From NCBI GenBank assembly GCA_016213785.1, contig JACQZQ010000064.1, positions 81,836 to 145,835 of the forward strand: DNA of 64,000 bases, given 5' to 3'. Both the position numbers and the translations under genes were made by a program. The notes beneath the pieces were generated by a model, which made no database searches, was not told where the DNA came from, and saw only the letters and a program-made list of their open reading frames with translations. The stretch comes from Acidobacteriota bacterium (GTDB lineage Bacteria; Acidobacteriota; Blastocatellia; Chloracidobacteriales; JADJPF01). Every line of letters begins with the position of its first letter. Positions within the stretch are counted from its first letter, which is position 1. Shown here piece after piece: positions 37,530 to 44,932 of the stretch.

Positions 37530-37770
37530 AATTTTAATTAGTTAAGATCATTTAAGAGAATTATTAGGTTAACTAAATCTTTCCTAGCAAAATAAGCAAC
37601 CTAAATAAGTTAACAGGTCATTTTTTAAGGTAAGTGAAAGGAATTTTTACTTGGCGATTATAGCATAATAGGAAAAATTTTAATCAAAAAATTTTTTCCT
37701 AATATAAATATAATTAAAGGCTTTATAAGTCTTTAATATTCTTGCTAAAATCCTTTTCTAAACCTTCTAG

Positions 37771-37800
37771 GTTTTAATCTTTTTTAATCTTTTTTAATCT
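37771..37800. repeat. Three 10-bp phased T-rich repeats in the cheW-cheY spacer
   Basis: GTTTTAATCT, TTTTTAATCT, TTTTTAATCT at exactly one helical turn. Phased A/T-tracts of this kind bend DNA. The repeats lie in the 378-bp divergent region 37530-37907, which must hold both promoters; nothing else stands out there. Confidence 0.5.
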
Positions 37801-37907
37801 TTCTAAATGTTGCTTTAGATTGTTTTAATGAGATCATTTTTCATGTTATCTTTAGCAACAAATCACAAATTCTATTATTTTCTATTATTTACTGAAGGGA
37901 GTAAGGT

Positions 37908-38270
37908 ATGGGAAAAAATATTCTTGTAGTAGAAGATAGCCCTACAGAATTAACTTTAATTAAACAAGCACTACAAACTAAAAATTATAATCTTACCTAT
38001 GCAAGCGATGGAGAAGAGGCCATAGCTAAGGCAACAAAAGATTTACCCGATCTAATTTTATTAGACGTAGTTTTGCCTAAAAAAAATGGTTTCCAAGTCT
38101 GCCGCCAGCTTAAGACTACTGCTCAAACTAAGGATATTAAAATAATCCTTTTAACCAGTAAAAACCAAGAAAGTGATAAGTTTTGGGGTATGAAACAAGG
38201 CGCTGATGAATATGTAACTAAGCCTTTTAAGAATGACGATCTATTAAAAACTATAGCTAAATATGTCTAG
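37908..38270 (+). CDS. CheY-like single-domain response regulator (PilG/PilH-like)
   Basis: 120 residues, receiver only. Acidic pair in 'VVEDS' (residues 9-10), phospho-acceptor Asp53 ('LILLDVVLPKKNGF'), Thr83 and Lys105 ('VTKPF') all conserved. It would be the diffusible output of the CheA at 28574. Divergent from the cheW gene, with GGGAGTAAGG before the ATG. Confidence 0.93.
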   Translation: MGKNILVVEDSPTELTLIKQALQTKNYNLTYASDGEEAIAKATKDLPDLILLDVVLPKKNGFQVCRQLKTTAQTKDIKIILLTSKNQESDKFWGMKQGADEYVTKPFKNDDLLKTIAKYV

Positions 38271-38284
38271 TTTCTGGGTTTAAT

Positions 38285-38333
38285 AAAAAGGATAGGCTCT
38301 TAAGTCTTTAGCTTTTAAGCGTTTATCCTTTTT
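38285..38333 (+). terminator. Terminator after the CheY-like gene
   Basis: AAAAAGGATA pairs with TATCCTTTTT, with an inner CTTAA/TTAAG stem. The T-rich right arm supplies the T-run. Confidence 0.65.
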
Positions 38334-38463
38334 ATCAAAGCTAAATTTGCGTTCTTCTAAATCAGTTCTGCTTTAGTTGCTACTATTTAACCAGTTAGTT
38401 AAAATCACAAGCTAAAATTGATATTAAAAATTATAGCTTTTAACAAATGAGGAATAACTAAAA

Positions 38464-39006
38464 ATGGGACTTGGTTTAGCAATCAAAACTTTTTTTGCTC
38501 TGCTAACATCTAACACCTTACCTGATAATCTTCTAAAAGAAATGCACCTTCAGCGTGAAGATCTTAAGAAAGAATTACCACCTGCTAGCCCTTCTCCAGC
38601 AGAACAGCGTAAGCGCCAAGCACAGGAGCAGGCTCGCTCCCTGCAATTACTAAATATTTTGCAAAGAGATGCAAGATTAATAGATTTTCTTAGCGAAGAC
38701 ATTAAACCCTATTCAGATGCTCAGGTGGGAGCTGCTGTACGTAATCTACATGAAAGCTCTCAGCAAACACTTAAACGCTACTTAAAGCTTGAACCTGTAA
38801 TGGATTCTACTGAAGGAGAGTCTGTTACTGTAGCTGAAGGCTTTGACCCTGCTGCTATTAAATTAATTGGTAATGTTACAGGTAAGCCTCCATTAAAAGG
38901 AATTTTACGCCATAAAGGTTGGCAAGTAACAAGTCTAGATCTACCAGCATTACCAGAAAATAATGATCAACAAATACTTGCCCCAGCAGAAGTAGAAATT
39001 TCTTAA
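38464..39006 (+). CDS. DUF2760 protein
   Basis: 180 residues. A hydrophobic N-terminus ('GLAIKTFFALLTS'), a Pro/Gln/Arg-rich charged linker, then the DUF2760 core: 'LQLLNILQRDARLIDFLSED', 'YSDAQVGAAVRNLHESSQQTL', 'LKGILRHKGWQVTSLDLPAL'. The function is not established, but the family usually sits beside two unusual Hsp70 genes, exactly as here, and may be their partner or cofactor. GAGGAA lies 10 nt upstream of the ATG, and the next gene follows after 40 bp. Confidence 0.9.
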   Translation: MGLGLAIKTFFALLTSNTLPDNLLKEMHLQREDLKKELPPASPSPAEQRKRQAQEQARSLQLLNILQRDARLIDFLSEDIKPYSDAQVGAAVRNLHESSQQTLKRYLKLEPVMDSTEGESVTVAEGFDPAAIKLIGNVTGKPPLKGILRHKGWQVTSLDLPALPENNDQQILAPAEVEIS

Positions 39007-39046
39007 AAATATTCAAAACTATGTTTTTATAAAACTCTGTAAAATT

Positions 39047-40906
39047 ATGTCTAATACATCTACAAAAACCGCTCAATATATTATAGGTATTGACCTTGGC
39101 ACTACTAACTGTGTGCTAGCTTCTACTCCTAGTTTTGTTCCAGAAGATGAAAAAGGCGAAATTTCCCTTTTTTCAGTCCCTCAACTAATTAACGCAAATG
39201 AAGTAGCAGAACAAAAATTACTTCCTTCTTTTCTTTATCTTCCTAATGAATATGATTTTCCTAAAGGTAGTATTTCCTTGCCTTGGAATACTGAACAAAA
39301 TCAAGTAGTAGGTGAACTTGCCCGTAAGCGTGGAGCAGAAAACCCAAGTCGGTTTGTAGCCTCGGCTAAGTCTTGGCTCTGTAATCAAGGAGTTAATCGT
39401 ACTCAAGCAATTTTACCCTGGCAAGCTCCCGTAGAAGTCTCTAAAGTATCTCCTTTAGAAGCCTCTTGTACTTACCTAGAGTATTTACGTAGGTCTTGGG
39501 ATTATAAAGAGTCTCAATCTGGTTCAGGTGCACATTTAAGTGAGCAAGAAATTTTCCTTACTGTTCCAGCTTCATTTGATATGGCTGCTCGTGATTTAAC
39601 AATGAAAGCTGCCGAACTTGCAGGACTCCATAATGTTACCTTACTAGAAGAACCCCAAGCAGCCTTTTATTCTTGGATTGAAAACCAAGGTGAGCGCTGG
39701 CGTAAACAAGTTAAAGTAGGCGATTTAATTCTAGTCTGTGATGTTGGAGGCGGTACAACCGACTTTAGCTTAATTGCAGTATCAGAAGAGCAAGGTGAGC
39801 TAACTCTAAACCGTGTAGCGGTTGGAGAACATATTCTCTTAGGCGGTGATAATATGGATCTAGCCCTAGCCAGACTCTTACAGTTTCGCCTACAAGAAAA
39901 AGGTACTCGTATAGATAATTGGCAACTACAAAGCCTTTGGTATCGTTGCCGAGTAGCAAAAGAACGCTTGCTTAGTAGTCCAGATTTAGAAAGTGAACCT
40001 GTAACAATTTTAGGTAAAGGAACAGGGTTAGTTGCTGGAACAATTACCACTGAGCTAAAACGTAGCGATATTGAACAGATACTTCTTGAAGGCTTCTTTC
40101 CTATTTGTAGTTACACAGATATGCCTGCAAAACAGCGCCGTGTTGCTTTACAAGAAATAGGTCTTTCCTATGCAGCAGATCCTTGTGTTACAAAACATTT
40201 AGCTAAGTTCCTCTCTCAACAAGCACGTTCAGACTCTCAAGAATATCAATTGCGTCGTAGTGAAGATGGGTTAGCTTGCCCTACAGCAATATTATTTAAT
40301 GGCGGTGTCATGAAAGCTGATATCCTGCGTCATCGTGTGATAGGAACTCTTAATAAATGGCTAGAATCAGCTGGGTTTGAGCCTATAAAAGAGCTTTTCT
40401 CTCAAGACCTAGATACAGCCGTTGCTTGTGGTGCTGCCTATTATGGACAAGCTCGTCATGGTCGCGGAGTCCGTATTAGAGGCGGTGCTAGCCGTACTTA
40501 TTATATTGGAATTGAAAGTTCAATGCCTGCAATTCCTGGGTTTGCTGCTCCATTAAAAGCCCTTTGTGTTGTTCCTTTTGGAATGGAAGAAGGAACTAGA
40601 GCTAAAATTCATTCTCAAGAATTTGGCCTAGTAGTAGGTGAACCAGCAGAATTTCGTTTCCTTAGCTCAACGACCCGTAAAAAAGACTCCTTAGGCACTT
40701 TAGTAGAAGATTGGAGTGATGATATTCAAGAACAATCCCCGCTTGAGGTTACTTTATCGCTCCCTGGTCAAGAAGATAGTGTTTTACCTGTAGAGTTAGA
40801 GTCTCATATGACCGAAATTGGAACCTTAGAACTCTGGTGTGTTGCTCGTGATAATGAGCATAGATGGAAACTTGAATTTAATGTGCGTGAGCGTGAAGAA
40901 GAATAA
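39047..40906 (+). CDS. Hsp70-family protein, atypical (DUF2760-linked)
   Basis: 619 residues. The actin-like ATPase has phosphate-1 'IIGIDLGTTNCVLAS', phosphate-2 'LVCDVGGGTTDFSL', a connecting motif near 'GERWRKQVKVGD' and an adenosine-binding 'ILFNGGVMKADILRHRV'. The C-terminal part after about 490 is a short beta-rich domain, much shorter than the DnaK peptide-binding domain, with no helical lid and no EEVD-like tail. So client binding must differ from DnaK. It lies in an operon with DUF2760 and a second Hsp70, two bases upstream of the latter. Confidence 0.9.
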   Translation: MSNTSTKTAQYIIGIDLGTTNCVLASTPSFVPEDEKGEISLFSVPQLINANEVAEQKLLPSFLYLPNEYDFPKGSISLPWNTEQNQVVGELARKRGAENPSRFVASAKSWLCNQGVNRTQAILPWQAPVEVSKVSPLEASCTYLEYLRRSWDYKESQSGSGAHLSEQEIFLTVPASFDMAARDLTMKAAELAGLHNVTLLEEPQAAFYSWIENQGERWRKQVKVGDLILVCDVGGGTTDFSLIAVSEEQGELTLNRVAVGEHILLGGDNMDLALARLLQFRLQEKGTRIDNWQLQSLWYRCRVAKERLLSSPDLESEPVTILGKGTGLVAGTITTELKRSDIEQILLEGFFPICSYTDMPAKQRRVALQEIGLSYAADPCVTKHLAKFLSQQARSDSQEYQLRRSEDGLACPTAILFNGGVMKADILRHRVIGTLNKWLESAGFEPIKELFSQDLDTAVACGAAYYGQARHGRGVRIRGGASRTYYIGIESSMPAIPGFAAPLKALCVVPFGMEEGTRAKIHSQEFGLVVGEPAEFRFLSSTTRKKDSLGTLVEDWSDDIQEQSPLEVTLSLPGQEDSVLPVELESHMTEIGTLELWCVARDNEHRWKLEFNVREREEE

Positions 40907-40908
40907 TT

Positions 40909-43722
40909 GTGGAAAAAACAAAAAAATCAAAGTTCATAATAGGAATAGACTTAGGTACAACTAACTCTGCTGTGGCTTATATTAAGCGACACGAGGAAGC
41001 TGAATTTCCAACTATTGAGCTTTATGAAATCCCACAATTAATTGCACCTGGTGAAGGTGCACCTCTTCGTACTCTACCTTCATTTCTCTATATTGCTGGT
41101 GAATATGATATTTCGGCGGAAAGTCTTTGGCTACCTTGGGATGAAACCATCCGTTATGGAGTCGGGACTTTTGCACGTGAACAAGGCGCTTTAGTCCCAG
41201 GAAGGCTTGTAAGTTCGGCTAAATCTTGGCTCTGCTATCCTGAAGTAGACCGTAGAGCTAAAATCCTCCCTTGGGGTTCAGATCTTGGCTCTGATGCTCG
41301 CTCTCCCGTTGAAACTTCAGCAATCTATCTTAAGCATATTAGGGATGGCTGGAACTATGAACATGGAGAAACAGAAGATTCTCGTTTTGAAAATCAAGAA
41401 ATAGTTCTTACCGTCCCTGCGTCATTTGATGAGGAGGCTCGGGAATTAACTGTTGAAGCAGCACAAGAAGCTGGTTTTACAAACCTTACTTTACTAGAAG
41501 AACCTCTAGCGGCTTTTTATTCCTGGGTTGTCACTCACCATGAGAGTTTTGAAAAATATGTTGCTGATAAAGAAACAATTCTAGTTTGTGATGTTGGGGG
41601 TGGGACATCAGATTTTAGTTTAATTAAAGTAAGTCGCAGTAATGATGAAGTTAAATTTGAGCGTACCGCAGTAGGCGAGCACCTGCTTCTTGGTGGTGAT
41701 AATGTTGATTATGCGCTTACTTACCAAGTTCAAAATCAAATTACTAATAAACTTTCCTTACAGCAACGTGCCTCACTCTTGCGTCAATGTTGTAGTGCAA
41801 AGGAAAAGCTTCTTTCTGATGATAGCCAACAAGAAATAAATATTGCCATTGCTGGTAGTGGAAGTAGTTTAGTTGGTGGACTAGTTCAAACAACTCTAAC
41901 TCGTAGCCAAGTATTAAATTTAATTCTTGAAGGATTTTTACCTATTACAGAATTAGCTGATTTAGCAAAACATGAAAAGCGTTCAGGGCTGCGTGAAATA
42001 GGCTTGCCTTATGAATCAGACCCAGCAATTACCCGTCATTTAGCAGAATTTCTTACTCGCGCTGGTGCTCAAGAAGGTGTAGTAAGACCAGATGCAATAC
42101 TTTTTAATGGAGGTTTTTTTAAACCTTCAATTTTAAGAGTAAGAGTTGCTGAGGCTTTAATGAATTGGTTTGATGATGGTCAAGGTTGGCTACCAAAGAT
42201 GCTTTCAAATGATGCCCTAGATACAGCAGTAGCAATTGGAGCAGCTTACTATGGTTTTGTCCGTCGTCAAGGAGGAATTCGTGTAGGGTCTGGAAGCGCT
42301 AGAGCTTATTACATAGGGATAAATTTAGATACACCAACTCATGAAGATCAAACAACGGTTGTTTGTGTTTTGCCTAGAGGTACAGAAGAAGGTACTAAAT
42401 TAGTTTTGGACTCTAGACGTTTTGAGCTACAAGCTAATCGTCCTGTAAGTTTTACTCTTTGGAGTTCTACATCTCGCCAAGGAGATAAATTAGGCGATGT
42501 TATAACTACCAAAGTCCAAGATCTACATCCACATTCACCTTTAGTTACTGTAATTCGTTTTGGTAAACGTTCAACAGATATAAATATTCCTGTTAAAGTA
42601 GTTACAGAATTTACTGAAGTTGGAACATTAGAAATTTGGTGCCAGTCTCAAGTTAGTGAACATCGATGGCGGTTACAATTTCAATTACGTAAAGACTTAG
42701 CTCAAATAAAAACTGTCCGTAAAAATACAGGACTACTTACAAGAAATCCTCAAATTATTGCTGATGAAGCAATAGAAAAAGCCAAAGAAGCAATCTTTCA
42801 AGTATTTGGCTCAAGTGTAAGCGAGGAAATAGCTAAAGCCTGCCCTATTAATAGCAGTCCTGTAGAACTTTTAGGAAAACTTGAAGAAACCCTAGGAGTA
42901 GGACGTGATAGCTGGCCCCTAGAAGTAATTCGTAAACTCTCAGATTACTTAATAGAACTTTCTGAAGGTAGAAAATTAGGAGAAAAGTTTGAAGCCCGTT
43001 GGTTAAATCTTTATGGATTTTGCTTACGTCCTGGGTTTGGCGACCCTGTTGATGATTGGAGACTTCAGCAAGCACGAAAGCTTTATCATCGTGGGCTATG
43101 TTTTCCCGATGATGAACAGTGCCAAGCAGAATGGTTAGTTTTATGGAGACGTGTTTGTGGTGGTTTTACTAAAGGCCAACAAATAGATTTTTATGAACGC
43201 TATGCATCACAATTACTAGGGACTCGAACTAAAAAACGCGTTAGGTTAAATCAACAAGTTGAAAGAGAAGCTTGGAGAGCTTTAGCTAGCATGGAACTAC
43301 TTCCATTACATAATAAAATTGAATTAGGAAACGCTCTTATTTCTCGTATTCAACAAGGACAGTCTGGGGAAAATGAATTTTGGTCACTTGGACGAATTGG
43401 GGCAAGAATCCCATTTTATGCAACTATTGATACTGTAGTCTCTCCAGCTATTGCCACTAGATGGATTGAAGCAATATTAAATATTAATGCTAGTTCACAA
43501 GATTCTTTTGTTGCAGCACTAGCTCAACTTGGAGCAAAAACCAGCGATCATACTCGTGATATAAGTGATAGTTTAAGAAAGAGAATAATTGCTAAAATCC
43601 AAGAAATAGGTAAACAACTTTATCTAATAGAAAATCTAGAAAACTATTTACCTGCTGAAGAAAGAGACGCTACACGTATTTTTGGAGAATCACTACCTTT
43701 AGGCTTAAAACTTTTAGAATAA
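40909..43722 (+). CDS. Hsp70-family protein with C-terminal DUF3731 domain
   Basis: 937 residues. The N-terminal ATPase closely resembles the preceding gene ('FIIGIDLGTTNSAVAY', 'ILVCDVGGGTSDFSL', 'ILFNGGFFKPSILRVRV'), so the two arose by duplication. A beta domain ends near 'EIWCQSQVSEHRWRLQFQLR' (about 600). The rest is the alpha-helical DUF3731 region ('LYGFCLRPGFGDPVDDWRLQ', 'WLVLWRRVCGGFTKGQQ', 'EFWSLGRIGARIPFYA'). The start is GTG, two bases after the previous stop, so translational coupling is likely. The pair may act as a heteromer. Confidence 0.92.
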   Translation: MEKTKKSKFIIGIDLGTTNSAVAYIKRHEEAEFPTIELYEIPQLIAPGEGAPLRTLPSFLYIAGEYDISAESLWLPWDETIRYGVGTFAREQGALVPGRLVSSAKSWLCYPEVDRRAKILPWGSDLGSDARSPVETSAIYLKHIRDGWNYEHGETEDSRFENQEIVLTVPASFDEEARELTVEAAQEAGFTNLTLLEEPLAAFYSWVVTHHESFEKYVADKETILVCDVGGGTSDFSLIKVSRSNDEVKFERTAVGEHLLLGGDNVDYALTYQVQNQITNKLSLQQRASLLRQCCSAKEKLLSDDSQQEINIAIAGSGSSLVGGLVQTTLTRSQVLNLILEGFLPITELADLAKHEKRSGLREIGLPYESDPAITRHLAEFLTRAGAQEGVVRPDAILFNGGFFKPSILRVRVAEALMNWFDDGQGWLPKMLSNDALDTAVAIGAAYYGFVRRQGGIRVGSGSARAYYIGINLDTPTHEDQTTVVCVLPRGTEEGTKLVLDSRRFELQANRPVSFTLWSSTSRQGDKLGDVITTKVQDLHPHSPLVTVIRFGKRSTDINIPVKVVTEFTEVGTLEIWCQSQVSEHRWRLQFQLRKDLAQIKTVRKNTGLLTRNPQIIADEAIEKAKEAIFQVFGSSVSEEIAKACPINSSPVELLGKLEETLGVGRDSWPLEVIRKLSDYLIELSEGRKLGEKFEARWLNLYGFCLRPGFGDPVDDWRLQQARKLYHRGLCFPDDEQCQAEWLVLWRRVCGGFTKGQQIDFYERYASQLLGTRTKKRVRLNQQVEREAWRALASMELLPLHNKIELGNALISRIQQGQSGENEFWSLGRIGARIPFYATIDTVVSPAIATRWIEAILNINASSQDSFVAALAQLGAKTSDHTRDISDSLRKRIIAKIQEIGKQLYLIENLENYLPAEERDATRIFGESLPLGLKLLE

Positions 43723-43750
43723 CTATATATAGTTTTTGCGGTATCGTTGC

Positions 43751-43789
43751 TAGCCCATCTAATAGCTTTTCGCTAAAATAATCGGGCTA
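43751..43789. other. Two-part hairpin between Hsp70 and TerB genes
   Basis: TAGCCC (43751) pairs with GGGCTA (43784), enclosing TAGC-TTTTC-GCTA. There is no T-run after it, so it may be an mRNA end stabiliser or a rho-related site, not a strong terminator. Confidence 0.4.
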
Positions 43790-43863
43790 ACCTCAGTAAA
43801 ATTTTCTTAATTTAAGGTATATATCAAAACCTAAGTAATAGTTTATCAATAACTTATTCCATA

Positions 43864-43901
43864 AGGAGGAAGTACCAAATCTTGGTACTATTAATTATTT
43901 A
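43864..43901 (+). promoter_or_regulatory. TerB leader: Shine-Dalgarno and start codon bridged by a hairpin
   Basis: AGGAGGA (43864-43870) is 31 nt before the ATG. It abuts a perfect 8-bp hairpin AGTACCAA-ATC-TTGGTACT (43871-43889). Folding leaves 12 nt to the ATG. No alternative ATG, GTG or TTG lies in frame between. Confidence 0.6.
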
Positions 43902-44345
43902 ATGGAAGAAATAGCTAATGATCTTTCATCTTATAGTAGAGAAGAACGTTTGCAATTTTGTCGTATTGTAGCCAATATGATTGCGGCTGACCATAAAATT
44001 ACAGAAGAAGAAGAGTCTCAACTTGCACTCTTAGTTTGGCAGGCAGGTCTATCAATGTTAGAAGAAGATGTTGCCCAAGCTGTTAATCAAGAACTTCAAA
44101 ACCCTTCTCAATTATCTGACTTAATTAAAAATATTGATAAACCAGATATGAAACGTTGGCTTTATCGAGTTTTAGTAGAACTTGCTTATGTTGATCTAGA
44201 GCTTGCGCCTGAAGAAACAGATAAACTTAAAGAAATGTCTACTATATTTGGGCTTAATCAAGAAGCAGCAGAAAAGCTAATTGAATGGACAAAAAATAGT
44301 ATTGAGCTTGAACGCCAAGAAGCAGAAATTATGAGCCAGTTGTAA
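43902..44345 (+). CDS. TerB-like protein
   Basis: 147 residues, all-helical TerB fold: 'RLQFCRIVANMIAADHKITE' followed by 'EEESQLALLVWQAG' and a repeat-like second half 'LYRVLVELAYVDLELAPEET'. The D-x-K-I-T-x-x-E and D-L-E-L-x-x-E-E motifs are the paired acidic loops of TerB, thought to bind metal. TerB domains occur with stress and chaperone genes; here it follows the Hsp70 operon by 180 bp and may be part of the same response. The stop codon lies inside a long palindrome. Confidence 0.85.
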   Translation: MEEIANDLSSYSREERLQFCRIVANMIAADHKITEEEESQLALLVWQAGLSMLEEDVAQAVNQELQNPSQLSDLIKNIDKPDMKRWLYRVLVELAYVDLELAPEETDKLKEMSTIFGLNQEAAEKLIEWTKNSIELERQEAEIMSQL

Positions 44346-44361
44346 AATTTTACAACTGGCT
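44334..44361. terminator. 28-bp perfect palindrome over the TerB stop codon
   Basis: AGCCAGTTGTAAAA followed by its exact complement. It includes the TerB stop and lies 12 bp beyond the end of the convergent GntR-type gene. The hairpin works on both strands but has only its internal AAAATTTT and no outer T-run, so termination is plausible but not certain. Confidence 0.5.
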
Positions 44362-44373
44362 ATCCCAGAAATT

Positions 44374-44634
44374 CTACTTAACAGTATGTTCAACTACTGT
44401 ATCTCCAAAAAGATTCTTTTTCTGAGTTTTATTAAGTAATCCTGAGAGTACCATTTCATGATAAGCACGAACTACCTCACCTTCAGGAATATTATTTGCG
44501 CGTGCAATTTCTCCGGCTCTAGGGAGTTTATCGCCGCTCTTTATCTCATTAGAGCTAATCATTGCTTCTAATTCATTTTTAACCTGTTGGTAAACTGGGC
44601 CAGCTTGTGCAAGATCTCTCATAGTCAGCTTCAT
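44374..44634 (-). CDS. Small GntR-type winged-helix protein
   Basis: 86 residues: only the GntR DNA-binding domain ('YQQVKNELEAMISSNEIKSG' then 'DKLPRAGEIARANNIPEGEV'), with a short tail and no effector domain. This is the YhcF/YtrA-like architecture shortened. It may autoregulate or control the neighbouring penicillin-binding protein or TerB gene. A 16-bp palindrome 200 bp upstream could be its target. Weak ribosome binding site (AATAAAG). Confidence 0.8.
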   Translation of the reverse strand: MKLTMRDLAQAGPVYQQVKNELEAMISSNEIKSGDKLPRAGEIARANNIPEGEVVRAYHEMVLSGLLNKTQKKNLFGDTVVEHTVK

Positions 44635-44836
44635 TCTTTATTTTCAGTGCAAAAGATAAAAAGTCTCCTTTTACGCTGCCTCCATATTTCTTTAGACTTT
44701 GATCAATAGCGTAGGAGTTTTGAAAACACCCCTCAAATTTTAATTCAGGTTATTTACTAATATTTACTTGGAGTCCCAAAAATCCTATGATTCTTTTATA
44801 GATACAAACGTTCATTAAATCAAGCAATCCTGTCCT

Positions 44837-44852
44837 AATTTTGCGCAAAATT
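44837..44852. promoter_or_regulatory. 16-bp palindrome AATTTTGC/GCAAAATT
   Basis: A gapless palindrome in the 298-bp spacer 44635-44932, upstream of the GntR-type gene and just past the end of the PBP gene. Possible operator. Nothing else is visible in the spacer. Confidence 0.35.
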
Positions 44853-44932
44853 TACAGTTATAAAAATAACCCCTAATTATTTGCTTAACCCAATAATTAC
44901 TAGAAAAGCTCTCTAATTTAACTTATTAGCTC

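Noticed and set aside
37651..37668. Sigma-54-like TTGGCG...GCAT upstream of cheY
   Set aside because: The GG-GC spacing is two bases short of the required distance.
39667..40050. Antisense ORFs inside the first Hsp70 gene and similar long antisense frames (for example 45075-45539, 29899-30105)
   Set aside because: They are shadows of strong coding sequence on the other strand, with no ribosome binding site or family match.
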